The notes below the pieces were generated by a model. It did not search any database. It saw nothing but the letters and a program-made list of their open reading frames with translations, and was not told the origin of the DNA. A stretch of 64,000 bases of DNA from Micromonospora yasonensis (GTDB lineage Bacteria; Actinomycetota; Actinomycetes; Mycobacteriales; Micromonosporaceae): NCBI RefSeq assembly GCF_026013475.1, contig NZ_JAPDPH010000006.1, positions 1-64,000 of the forward strand, given 5' to 3'. Positions within the stretch are counted from its first letter, which is position 1. Each line of letters opens with the position of its first letter. This document shows positions 1 through 7,812 of the stretch, piece after piece. The translations under genes were made by a program, and so were the position numbers.

Positions 1-1
1 C

Positions 2-151
2 CGGGTCCCAGAGGAATTGATCGAGCAGATCATCCACGCCGACGCACTGGCAGCACTCGGATTGCGCCGTCCGCCGGCCCTCGCGACATCGGAGGGCGGC
101 GAACTGGCCGGCGCTCCGACCGATCAGCCGGTCGCGAGCGAGAGAGGATAG
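2..151 (+). CDS. C-terminal end of a metal-dependent amidohydrolase (partial)
   Basis: The frame is open from the window edge to a TAG stop at 149-151 and gives about 49 residues. It contains IIHADALAALGL, which resembles the final helix of amidohydrolase-2 family TIM barrels (typically I..DNA.RL.GL). After that helix comes a short Ala/Gly/Glu-rich tail. The stop lies 2 bp before the GTG of the next gene, which is also an amidohydrolase, so the two are probably tandem and cotranscribed. The 5' end is outside the window. The family call rests on the short tail motif and the neighbour. Confidence 0.6.
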   Translation, partial: RVPEELIEQIIHADALAALGLRRPPALATSEGGELAGAPTDQPVASERG

Positions 152-153
152 CG

Positions 154-885
154 GTGATCATCGACGCGCACGTGCGGCTGGGCCGGGGACGCGAGGTGTC
201 CCTAGACGTCGCCGAATTGCTGTCAAGCATGGACGAGCTGGGGATCGACCGGGCGCTCGTGGCCCCCGACGAACGATGCGTGGCCTACCACAACCGGGCC
301 GGGAACGAGCTTGTGACGAACGCCGGGGCGCAGTCGGCTGGCCGGCTGGTGCCGTACGCGGTAGCCAATCCGTGGCGGGGCCCTGAGGCGGTGGAGGAAC
401 TGGCGCGGGCCCGGGACGCTGGCGCCCGAGCATTGCACGTGGACAGCGTGCTTCAGGGGTTCGACCTTCTGGACGGGTTGGTGGATCCGCTGCTGGAGTT
501 CGCATCCGACAACAGGTGGCTGGTCTACGTGCGGACCGGCACTCCACCGAACGCGTTGCCGCTGCCGCTGGCGACACTGGCCCGGCGGTACCCCGACGTC
601 CCGTTCGTGATGGGCCGCAGCGGAGCGACCGACTTCTGGATCGACGCCGCCCCGGCCCTTCGGCACGCACCCAACCTGTACGGCGACACCTGCTACGCCC
701 CGTGGGACACAGTGCTCAGCGAACTTGGGCGGGATCCCGAGATCGGGACGTCCCGGCTGGTGTTTTCCACCGACGCGCCCTACACCGTGCCCAGGTGCGA
801 GCTGCGCCGGGTGCTGGACTGGCCGATCGACGAGCCGTCGCGCCGGGACGTGCTCGGGGGGACGATCGGGCGGTTACTCGGCTGA
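154..885 (+). CDS. Amidohydrolase family protein (TIM-barrel metal-dependent hydrolase)
   Basis: The 243-aa protein begins MIIDAHVRLG, the first-strand motif of the amidohydrolase-2 family, although the canonical HxH is reduced here to D-A-H. Later it has VFSTDAPY, with the conserved late-strand Asp, and it ends in the helix R.DVLGGTIGRLLG. It is somewhat shorter than the usual 270-300 aa. Family members include sugar lactonases (L-fucono- and L-rhamnono-lactonase), decarboxylases and hydrolases. The GTG start has an AGAGAGGA ribosome site at 141-148 and lies 2 bp after the preceding amidohydrolase. The loss of one metal-ligand His makes the exact chemistry uncertain. In this operon a lactone or acid-sugar hydrolase is an inference. 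Confidence 0.75.
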   Translation: MIIDAHVRLGRGREVSLDVAELLSSMDELGIDRALVAPDERCVAYHNRAGNELVTNAGAQSAGRLVPYAVANPWRGPEAVEELARARDAGARALHVDSVLQGFDLLDGLVDPLLEFASDNRWLVYVRTGTPPNALPLPLATLARRYPDVPFVMGRSGATDFWIDAAPALRHAPNLYGDTCYAPWDTVLSELGRDPEIGTSRLVFSTDAPYTVPRCELRRVLDWPIDEPSRRDVLGGTIGRLLG

Positions 886-898
886 CAGCCGCGGCGGG

Positions 899-965
899 TT
901 GTTCGAGATCGATGAAAGCCATATTATATCTGCTAATCGAAAGATAATTCCAGGATTTCGAAAGT
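899..965 (+). promoter_or_regulatory. AT-rich control region before the DapA-like gene
   Basis: This block is strikingly AT-rich in a GC-rich window. It holds the palindrome ATATTATAT at 921-929 and an inverted repeat CGAAA (938-942) / TTTCG (956-960). It sits in the only sizeable gap (886-1026) within the catabolic operon. An internal promoter with an operator is likely; no regulator gene for it is visible in the window. Confidence 0.4.
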
Positions 966-1026
966 CGGCCCGCCTTGGAGATGCGACCAAGGCCCGACGA
1001 ATGGCATCAAGGATGGTGGGCGGGCA

Positions 1027-2001
1027 ATGAGTGTTACGCCAGCAACAGTCTCCCGGGATGTCTCCTTCTCGAACGATCCCGCAGCGCTGGTGCGCGGTGT
1101 TTCGCCGGTCCTGGAGGTGCCCTTCACCGCGACTGGGGACATCGACCCCGACAGCTTCCGGCGCGTGGTGCGCTACGTGCTCGCAACCGGGGTGAGCAGC
1201 ATGATGTTCCCCGGGTTCGCCTCCGAGTTCTACAAGCTCGCTGAGGACGAGCGGCGGACGCTTACGGCCGTGCTGCTCGCCGAGACCGGACCTCGCGCGG
1301 ACGTTGCGGCCATCGTGGCGGTGCAGGACCATGCCACGCGGTTGGCCGTCGCCCGGGCCCGCGAGGTCATCGCCGCCGGCGCTGACCTGATCAACCTCCT
1401 GCCCCCGCACTTCCTGTCGCCGTCGCGTCGGGTGCTGGTCGACCACGTCCGGGCGGTCCTCGACGCGGTAGCCCCGACGCCCGTGGTGCTCCAGTACGCA
1501 CCCACCGAGACTGGCACCAGCCTGGACTGCACGACCGTGGCCGAGATCGCGGCGCGGCACCCCAACCTCCGACTGGTCAAGGTGGAGTGCAGCCCACCCG
1601 GGCGCTTCATCGCCGAACTGGCAGCGCTCGACCCCCCGCTACCGTCCATCGAGGGATACGCCGGGGTGCAACTTCCCGACGCCATCCGTCGGGGAGCGGT
1701 AGGCACCCAACCCGGCTGCTCCTTCACGGAAATCTACGTGGAAATCTGGCGCCGGTTCAGCGAAGGCGACGAAGTGGGCGGCGAGGAACTGCACCGCCGG
1801 CTCCTGCCGTACATCTCGTACTGGATGCTCGACACAGAACTCATCATCGCCGCGGAAAAGCACATCTCGGCCCGCCGCGGCATGATCGCCACCGATTTCT
1901 GCCGGGCCCCAGCACGAGAGTTGGACCGCGAGGAGCGGCGCATGATCGACCGGTTCCTGATCGACTTCGCCGACCTGCTGCCCGACCTGTCTGACCGATG
2001 A
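1027..2001 (+). CDS. Dihydrodipicolinate synthase family protein (DapA/NAL superfamily lyase or aldolase)
   Basis: The 324-aa (beta/alpha)8 class I aldolase-type protein is near the usual 290-320 aa. Signature pieces are VPFTATGDID near the N-terminus, ATGVSSMMFPG at the substrate-recognition loop, the Tyr in VVLQYAPTETG, and LRLVKVE, which carries the Schiff-base lysine around residue 180. The family comprises DHDPS, N-acetylneuraminate lyase, 2-keto-3-deoxygluconate aldolase and ketodeoxy-acid dehydratases. Lysine synthesis is unlikely, because the flanking genes are an SDR dehydrogenase and FGGY sugar kinases. Cleavage or dehydration of a 2-keto-3-deoxy acid sugar is the better inference. 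The gene follows an AT-rich gap, so it may have its own promoter. Confidence 0.85.
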   Translation: MSVTPATVSRDVSFSNDPAALVRGVSPVLEVPFTATGDIDPDSFRRVVRYVLATGVSSMMFPGFASEFYKLAEDERRTLTAVLLAETGPRADVAAIVAVQDHATRLAVARAREVIAAGADLINLLPPHFLSPSRRVLVDHVRAVLDAVAPTPVVLQYAPTETGTSLDCTTVAEIAARHPNLRLVKVECSPPGRFIAELAALDPPLPSIEGYAGVQLPDAIRRGAVGTQPGCSFTEIYVEIWRRFSEGDEVGGEELHRRLLPYISYWMLDTELIIAAEKHISARRGMIATDFCRAPARELDREERRMIDRFLIDFADLLPDLSDR

Positions 2002-2093
2002 GCGGGCCGAGCCGAGATGCAGCGATCTGAGGCCCGACGCCAGCGCCGCTGAACGGCGGCGAGTCACGCACCCGCAGCAAGGAGGCAGCGTTC

Positions 2094-2882
2094 ATGGACG
2101 AGCGGGAAGCCAGCACGCCGTACGCCCTGGTCACGGGCGCGGGCGGGGACATCGGCGTCGCGATCGCCCGTGCGCTGGTCGCCGCCGGCCTCCAGGTCGT
2201 GATGAGCGACCTCGACCCGGCACGGGCACAACATGGGGCCGAGCAGGTGCCCGGCGCCACCGCCGTCGAACTCGACGTCCGGTCGGCTGGCGCGGTACAT
2301 CGCACGCTCGCCGATCTCATCGACGCAAACGGACCGCTCACCGTCCTCGTCAACAACGCAGCCGTGTGCGCCAACGAGCACTTCGAAGCCATCGACGAGC
2401 CCACCTGGTCGGCGGACCTCGACGTCGTACTCGGCGGGGCGATCCGGATGTGCCAGGCGGTGCTCCCGTCGATGCGACAGGCTGGGAGGGGAGTGGTGCT
2501 CAACGTCGCCTCCGTCAACGGCCACCGCTACTTCGGCCACGACGTGTACAGCGCTGCAAAAGCGGGTCTCATCAACCTCACCCGCGCCCTCGCGGTCCAG
2601 TACGGCCCATTCGGCGTACGGATCAACTCGGTATCACCCGGGACCATCGCCACCAGAGGCTGGGACGAACGCCTCCGAACCCACTCCGACGCCCTGGAGG
2701 GCGCCCGGCGTTGGTATCCAATGGGCCGCGTCGGCACCCCGGAGGACGTCGCGAACGCGGTCGCCTTTCTGGCGTCTGACCGTGCCTCCTGGATCACCGG
2801 CACCGACCTCGTCGTTGACGGCGGCCTCCTCGCAGGCACGCACGCCCTCGCCGTCGATATCGGCACCAAGTCGGTTCGCTGA
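2094..2882 (+). CDS. SDR family NAD(P)-dependent oxidoreductase
   Basis: The 262-aa classical short-chain dehydrogenase has the cofactor motif TGAGGDIG around residues 15-22, an acidic residue in VMSDLD at the end of strand 2 (favouring NAD), NNAA around residues 86-89, the catalytic Ser in LNVASVNG, and YSAAK with the catalytic Tyr and Lys. It ends in a typical ITGTDLVVDGG loop. An AAGGAGG ribosome site lies just upstream. In this operon it probably oxidises a sugar, sugar alcohol or hydroxy acid that is then handled by the aldolase and kinases. The substrate cannot be read from the sequence. Confidence 0.9.
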   Translation: MDEREASTPYALVTGAGGDIGVAIARALVAAGLQVVMSDLDPARAQHGAEQVPGATAVELDVRSAGAVHRTLADLIDANGPLTVLVNNAAVCANEHFEAIDEPTWSADLDVVLGGAIRMCQAVLPSMRQAGRGVVLNVASVNGHRYFGHDVYSAAKAGLINLTRALAVQYGPFGVRINSVSPGTIATRGWDERLRTHSDALEGARRWYPMGRVGTPEDVANAVAFLASDRASWITGTDLVVDGGLLAGTHALAVDIGTKSVR

Positions 2883-2920
2883 CCACCAAGGGCGGCAGCA
2901 GCTGAAGAGGAGGTAACGAG

Positions 2921-3013
2921 ATGGGCAACCAACCCACGCCCACCACGCCCACCACGCCCGACCACGCTCGTGCCACGGACCCGATCCGGCCGCCGGCCGC
3001 CGGCCGCCGGTAG
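2921..3013 (+). CDS. Candidate 30-aa Pro/Thr-rich small ORF
   Basis: This ATG ORF follows an unusually good ribosome site (AGAGGAGGTAACGAG, 2906-2920) in the 182-bp gap between the SDR and the first FGGY kinase. The product is about 30 residues, rich in Pro, Thr and Arg, encoded partly by a threefold ACGCCCACC repeat and ending in a GCCGCCGGC-type run. No family is recognised. It could be a translated leader that couples the kinase to the operon, or a chance ORF behind a decayed start. The strong Shine-Dalgarno is the main reason to list it. Confidence 0.3.
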   Translation: MGNQPTPTTPTTPDHARATDPIRPPAAGRR

Positions 3014-3064
3014 TCGACCGACTCGGGAGACCGGACCGCGACCAGGGCACTGACGGAGGACACG

Positions 3065-4573
3065 GTGGCAGCGATCTGCGTCGACGCCGGCACCACGATC
3101 ATCAAGGCGGTCGGCTACGACAACGGTGGTCGGGAGACCGTCGTCGTACGGCAGCCGACGCATGTCCTACACGCCAGACCCGGCTGGGCCGAGCAAGACA
3201 TGATGCAGGTGCGGCACACGGTGTTCGACGCGGTACGTGCGGTCGCCAAACAGCTGCCCGGCCGAGTCGAGTTCCTCGCGGTCACCGCCCAAGGCGATGG
3301 CGCTTGGCTGACAGACCACGCCGGCGCACCCACCGGGCCCGCCGTCCTATGGAACGACAGCCGGGCCACGTCCGTAGTTCAGCAGTGGTCCGACGACGGA
3401 CGGCTCGCCGCGGCATACCATCGGAACGGGTGCGTGACATTCGCCGGGCTGCCCAACGCGATTCTCAGCTGGTTGCGCGTAAACGACCCTGACCGACTTG
3501 CCGCCTCGGCCACGCTGCTCACCTGCGGCGGCTGGCTGTTCGCCCAACTTGCCGGCGTTGTGATCATGGAGGAGTCGGATGCCTCCGCGCCATTCGGAAG
3601 CCTTCACAACCGTAGCCAGTACGACCCTCGCCTGCTCGAATTGTTCGACCTTGACTGGGCTGAGCGGCTCCTCCCACCGGTAGCCGCTGATCGGCGGCGG
3701 GTCGCCCCGCTGTGCGCCGCCGCCGCCGCCGAGGTCAGCCTTCCCGCTGGTACGCCAGTGGTGGCCGCACCGTACGACATCGCATCAACAGCCATCGGCG
3801 TAGGCGCCATACGACCGGGTCAAGCATGCAGCATCCTCGGAACGACCTTATGCACTGAAGTGGTCACCGACCAGGTAACCCTCGGCCCCGAGCCGCATGG
3901 ACTAACAGTCGCGCTGGGTCTGGCGGGACGCCACCTTCGGGCCATGCCGACCTTGGCCGGTACGCAGGTGCTCACCTGGGCCTGTGAACTGCTCGGCCTG
4001 ATGCAGCCCCACGATCTGATCGAGCTCGCGGGCCAGGCGCGGGCCGGTGCCTCCGGCCTGGTGTTTCTCCCTTACCTGTCACCAGCCGGGGAACGGGCTC
4101 CGTTCATCGCCCCGCAGGCACGCGGCACGCTGCTCGGACTCTGCCTGGAACACGGACGTGAGCACGTCGCCCGCGCCGTCGTCGAAGGGCTCACCCTCGT
4201 CATACGTGACTGCCTGGCCGCCTCCGGGGTCACCCCCGCCGAGCTACGGATCTGCGGCGGAGGCGCCGCCAACGATGACTGGGCTCAACTGATCGCCGAC
4301 ATCGTCGGTCTGCCGGTGCGGCGCTGCACCGACAGCGAGATCGGTGCCCGTGGCGCCTACGTCGTGGGCAGGGTCGCCACCGGTGCAATGGCCAGCGCGG
4401 AGGAGGCGGTGGTGGAGTACGTGAACGTCCGCGACCCCATCGAACCCGATCCCGTTCTCTCCCCGCGATACGACGACCTGTTCGGCCAATTCGTGCCACT
4501 GCGACGACACGCCGCCGGGGGTTGGCCCCAGCTCGCCGCCCTCCGCCAGGAGGCAAACCATGACCACACATGA
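3065..4573 (+). CDS. FGGY-family carbohydrate kinase
   Basis: The 502-aa sugar kinase has the ASKHA fold: the phosphate-1 motif is ICVDAGTTIIKAV at residues 4-16, TAQGDGAWL and VLWNDSRA belong to the N-lobe substrate site, and the C-lobe has ILGTTLCTEV and ICGGGAANDDWAQLIAD. The length is usual for xylulokinase, gluconokinase or ribulokinase relatives. The GTG start follows GACGGAGGAC. It overlaps the next FGGY kinase by 14 bp, which suggests translational coupling. It phosphorylates a sugar or polyol with ATP; the natural substrate is not determinable. Confidence 0.9.
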   Translation: MAAICVDAGTTIIKAVGYDNGGRETVVVRQPTHVLHARPGWAEQDMMQVRHTVFDAVRAVAKQLPGRVEFLAVTAQGDGAWLTDHAGAPTGPAVLWNDSRATSVVQQWSDDGRLAAAYHRNGCVTFAGLPNAILSWLRVNDPDRLAASATLLTCGGWLFAQLAGVVIMEESDASAPFGSLHNRSQYDPRLLELFDLDWAERLLPPVAADRRRVAPLCAAAAAEVSLPAGTPVVAAPYDIASTAIGVGAIRPGQACSILGTTLCTEVVTDQVTLGPEPHGLTVALGLAGRHLRAMPTLAGTQVLTWACELLGLMQPHDLIELAGQARAGASGLVFLPYLSPAGERAPFIAPQARGTLLGLCLEHGREHVARAVVEGLTLVIRDCLAASGVTPAELRICGGGAANDDWAQLIADIVGLPVRRCTDSEIGARGAYVVGRVATGAMASAEEAVVEYVNVRDPIEPDPVLSPRYDDLFGQFVPLRRHAAGGWPQLAALRQEANHDHT

Positions 4574-6041
4574 GGACGACGTGTGGATCGGGATCGACCT
4601 CGGCACCCAGAGTGCCCGTGCGTTCGCAGTCACCGCACGAGGTGTCGTGGCTGGTCACGGCAGTTCGATGCTTACCAGCCACCGGGCCGACAACCGCCAC
4701 GAGCAAGACCCGGAGCAGTGGTGGTCGGCGGTCGCCGCCGCCACCCGCCAGGCGTTGGTCGAGGTACCGCCACGCGCGATCCGGGGAGTTGCCGTCGCCG
4801 CAACGTCCGGCAGCATTGTCCTGCTCGGCCCCAGAGGTACGCCCGTGACGCCGGGCATCATGTACGACGACGCCCGGGCGACTAACGAGGTCTCCCGCGT
4901 CAACGAGGCCGGCGCGCAACTGTGGGAGAATCTGGGCTACCAGCGGATGCAGCCCACCTGGGCCCTGCCCAAGCTGCTGTGGCTACTGGGGCGTTACCAG
5001 CCCGCCTTCCACAGACTGACGCTGGCCCACCAGAGTGACGTGATCAACCGACGACTCGTGGGACGGGAGGTAGCCACCGATCTGAGCAACGCGCTGAAGA
5101 CCGGGGCGAACCTCATCACAGGCGCATGGCCGGAGGACGTGATCCACGCTCTCGACGTTCCAGAGAACCTGCTACCCCCACTGGTCAGATCCGGCACGCG
5201 CCTCGGCCCCGTCTGCGCCACCGCTGCCGCCGAGACCGGTCTCCCAACCGGCACACCGGTCGTCGCCGGCATGACCGACGGCTGCGCGGCACAGGTCGCT
5301 TCCGGAGCCCTGCGGATCGGCAGCTGGAACTCCGTCCTCGGCACCACACTGGTACTCAAGGGCGTCACGCGAGACCTGATCCACGATCCAGCCGGCGCCG
5401 TCTACTCCCACCGAGGCCCGAACGGAACATGGCTGCCCGGCGGCGCATCCAGTACCGGCGCCAGGGTCATCGCACGCGACTACCCATCCGACGACCTCGA
5501 CGCATTGAACAAGACGGCCGCCTCCTACGAACCCGCGGCACCAGTGTGCTACCCCCTCGTCTCGGACGGAGAGCGGTTCCCCTTCGTAGCCCCGCAGGCC
5601 CGCGGCTTCCTCGCCGGCGAACCTCAGGATGAGGCCGAACGGTTCGCAGCCGTGCTGCAGGGCGTCGCCTATATCGAGCGACTCTGCTTCGATCACCTCG
5701 ACCTGCTCGGCGCCCCGCTCCACGGGGATCTCGTCCTCACCGGCGGCGCCACCCGCAACGACTACTGGAATCAGATCCGGGCCGACATCCTCGAACGACC
5801 GGTAGTACTGCCCGAGAACGCGCAACCCGCGCTGGGGATGGCGATCCTCGCTGCCGGCGCGGACCGGGACCTGGTCACTACCGCAGCGGACATGGTGCGC
5901 GTCCGCGCGGTCATCGAGCCCCGCCCCGGTTCACCCGGCCGATTCCGACCGGGATACCTGCGCCTGGTCCAGATCCTCGAACAGCGGGCCTGGCTACCTG
6001 CGGCGACCGCCGAACACGCGCGCAAGAGGACATCCCGATGA
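4560..6041 (+). CDS. Second FGGY-family carbohydrate kinase
   Basis: The 493-aa kinase is of the same fold as its upstream neighbour but clearly diverged. It has WIGIDLGTQSARAFAV for phosphate 1, VAATSGSIVLL and IMYDDARA in the N-lobe, and VLGTTLVLKG and LTGGATRNDYWNQIRAD in the C-lobe. It starts inside the end of the first kinase and ends with a 4-bp ATGA overlap with the phosphatase gene. Two tandem FGGY kinases suggest either two substrates or two stereoisomers arriving from the upstream steps. The gene is in the middle of a tightly coupled unit. Confidence 0.9.
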   Translation: MTTHEDDVWIGIDLGTQSARAFAVTARGVVAGHGSSMLTSHRADNRHEQDPEQWWSAVAAATRQALVEVPPRAIRGVAVAATSGSIVLLGPRGTPVTPGIMYDDARATNEVSRVNEAGAQLWENLGYQRMQPTWALPKLLWLLGRYQPAFHRLTLAHQSDVINRRLVGREVATDLSNALKTGANLITGAWPEDVIHALDVPENLLPPLVRSGTRLGPVCATAAAETGLPTGTPVVAGMTDGCAAQVASGALRIGSWNSVLGTTLVLKGVTRDLIHDPAGAVYSHRGPNGTWLPGGASSTGARVIARDYPSDDLDALNKTAASYEPAAPVCYPLVSDGERFPFVAPQARGFLAGEPQDEAERFAAVLQGVAYIERLCFDHLDLLGAPLHGDLVLTGGATRNDYWNQIRADILERPVVLPENAQPALGMAILAAGADRDLVTTAADMVRVRAVIEPRPGSPGRFRPGYLRLVQILEQRAWLPAATAEHARKRTSR

Positions 6042-6691
6042 CCGACCTCCTTCTCGTGCGCCACGGTGAGACGGTCTGGCACGCCGAAAACAGGTACGCC
6101 GGTGTCAGTGACGTCCCACTCACCGCGCTCGGACACACGCAGGCGGGACGGCTGGCGAGCTGGGCGGCGGCGACACAGCTATCGGGTGTGTGGACCTCCA
6201 CACTGAGCCGGGCTCAGCTCACCGCCCTGCCATGCGCGCAGGCGGCGGACGTCGCACTGATGGTCGACCCTCGGCTGCGGGAGTTGAATTTCGGTAGCGG
6301 GGAAGGACTCACCAGGAGGGAAATGCGCGAGCGGTTCCCTGATGCATTGAACGCCTTCGGCAACGACCCGGTCGCCCACCACCTTCCCGGCGGCGAGAAC
6401 CCGGTGGAGGCGGCGCACCGGTTCACCGACTGCCTGCACGACATGACGACCCACCACCCGGAAGGTCGGGTCTTGGTGGTAGCCCACGGGACCGTCATCC
6501 GCCTTGCGCTGTGTCACCTGCTAGGGATGCCGTTGAGGGAGTATCGGCGAGTGTTCCCGGTCGTCGACAACTGCGCCGTTTCCGAGATCAGGCTGCACCA
6601 CGGGCGATTCTCACTGCTCACGTTCAACGCTCGGATCACCACCGGACCAGGACCCCTGGCCAGTCAAACCTTGCTGCCCGAGGTTGGATGA
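6038..6691 (+). CDS. Histidine phosphatase (phosphoglycerate-mutase-like) family protein
   Basis: The 217-aa protein begins TDLLLVRHGETVWHAENRYAG, the RHG catalytic motif with the phosphorylated His near residue 9. LRELNFGSGEG provides the conserved acid region, and VLVVAHGTVIRL provides the second catalytic His. It belongs to the broad-specificity branch rather than glycolytic mutase. It overlaps the second FGGY kinase by ATGA and the hydroxyacid dehydrogenase by ATGA. In this operon it probably removes phosphate from a kinase product or a dead-end metabolite (inference). Confidence 0.88.
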   Translation: MTDLLLVRHGETVWHAENRYAGVSDVPLTALGHTQAGRLASWAAATQLSGVWTSTLSRAQLTALPCAQAADVALMVDPRLRELNFGSGEGLTRREMRERFPDALNAFGNDPVAHHLPGGENPVEAAHRFTDCLHDMTTHHPEGRVLVVAHGTVIRLALCHLLGMPLREYRRVFPVVDNCAVSEIRLHHGRFSLLTFNARITTGPGPLASQTLLPEVG

Positions 6692-7725
6692 TGACGGTTC
6701 TGCTGCTCGCCGCCGGCGATCACTTCGTCCTCAACCATCTGCTGGTCGACGCGGTGCACGCCGAGTTACCCGACGGCATCGACATACGGCAGCTGACGCT
6801 GCCGTGGCCGGTCGAGCCGTTCGGACCTGTCGGCGAGGTTGACGAAGCCTCCGGCTCCGAGGACGACCTGATCGAGGCGCTGCACGGCGTCCAGATCTGC
6901 GTGACGCAGATGGCACCGCTGACCAGAAGAGTGCTGCACGCCGCCCACGACCTGAAACTGGTCTGCGTCACCAGAGGCGGTCCGGTGAACGTGAACATCG
7001 AGGCCGCCACCGAGCGGAAGATCGCGGTCTGTTCCGCCCCGGGGCGGAACGCCGCCGCCACCGCCGAGCACACGGTCGCCATGATCCTCGCCGTCATCCG
7101 CCGGATAGCATCGACGCACATGGACCTGACCGGTGGCCTCTGGCGCGGCGACTACTACCGGTACGACAGCGTCGGGCCGGAGCTGAGCGGCAGCATCCTG
7201 GGACTGGTCGGGTTCGGTGCCGTCGGTAGTCGCGTCGCACAGCTACTGCGTGGCTTCGGCGCCCGCATTCTCGTCCACGACCCCTACGTCAACCAGCAAC
7301 AGCTCGGCGACGTCGCCGAGCTGACAACGCTCGAGGACCTGCTGTCCCGGTCGAACATAGTGTCGCTGCATGCCCGGGTCACGCCGCAGACCACCAGGAT
7401 GATCGGGGCCGTGCAGCTGGCCCTGATGCCGCCGGGATCGGTCATTGTCAACTGCGCCCGCGGGGCGCTCCTCGATTACGACGCCGTCTGCGACGCACTC
7501 GACAGCAGGCACCTTTTTGGCGCCGCCTTCGACGTCTTCCCGCAGGAACCCATTCCGGCCGGCTCCCGCTTACTAACGACGCACAACATCGTCATGACCC
7601 CGCATCTCGCCGGAGCGAGCAAGCATACTGCCGCGAACGCCGCGCGGATAGCCGCTGGTGAGGTCGGGCGGTACCTGCGTGGGGAGCCGTTGTGTTTCTG
7701 CGTCAATCCCGAAGCGCTGGACTGA
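6688..7725 (+). CDS. D-isomer-specific 2-hydroxyacid dehydrogenase
   Basis: The 345-aa NAD(P)-dependent dehydrogenase has the Rossmann motif LGLVGFGAVGSRVAQ near the middle, the substrate-binding Arg region VNCARGALLDYDAV, and MTPHLAGAS with the catalytic His. The frame is open further upstream, but the ATG at 6688 forms an ATGA overlap with the phosphatase stop and leaves a normal N-terminus (MMTVLLLAAGD). It reduces or oxidises a 2-keto/2-hydroxy acid and is the last gene of the operon. Pairing with FGGY kinases recalls Bacillus yoaC-yoaD (known family context); equivalence is not claimed. Confidence 0.87.
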   Translation: MMTVLLLAAGDHFVLNHLLVDAVHAELPDGIDIRQLTLPWPVEPFGPVGEVDEASGSEDDLIEALHGVQICVTQMAPLTRRVLHAAHDLKLVCVTRGGPVNVNIEAATERKIAVCSAPGRNAAATAEHTVAMILAVIRRIASTHMDLTGGLWRGDYYRYDSVGPELSGSILGLVGFGAVGSRVAQLLRGFGARILVHDPYVNQQQLGDVAELTTLEDLLSRSNIVSLHARVTPQTTRMIGAVQLALMPPGSVIVNCARGALLDYDAVCDALDSRHLFGAAFDVFPQEPIPAGSRLLTTHNIVMTPHLAGASKHTAANAARIAAGEVGRYLRGEPLCFCVNPEALD

Positions 7726-7765
7726 AGGGGCCTCATCACACACCCAATTCGGACGGACTCGCGAC

Positions 7766-7782
7766 ACCGCCGAGGCGGCGGT
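7766..7782. terminator. Weak hairpin between convergent genes
   Basis: ACCGCC / GGCGGT can pair around a 5-nt loop (766-771 with 777-782 of the 7-kb block). It lies in the 87-bp gap between the ends of the dehydrogenase (+) and the discoidin-domain gene (-). The stem is short and there is no U tract. Confidence 0.35.
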
Positions 7783-7812
7783 CCCGACGATCGGCCGCCA
7801 CCATCCTCATAC

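Noticed and set aside
2935..3012. Short tandem repeats (ACGCCCACC and GCCGCCGGC) considered as a repeat element
   Set aside because: Only three short units each, inside a mini-ORF; too little for a repeat array or CRISPR.
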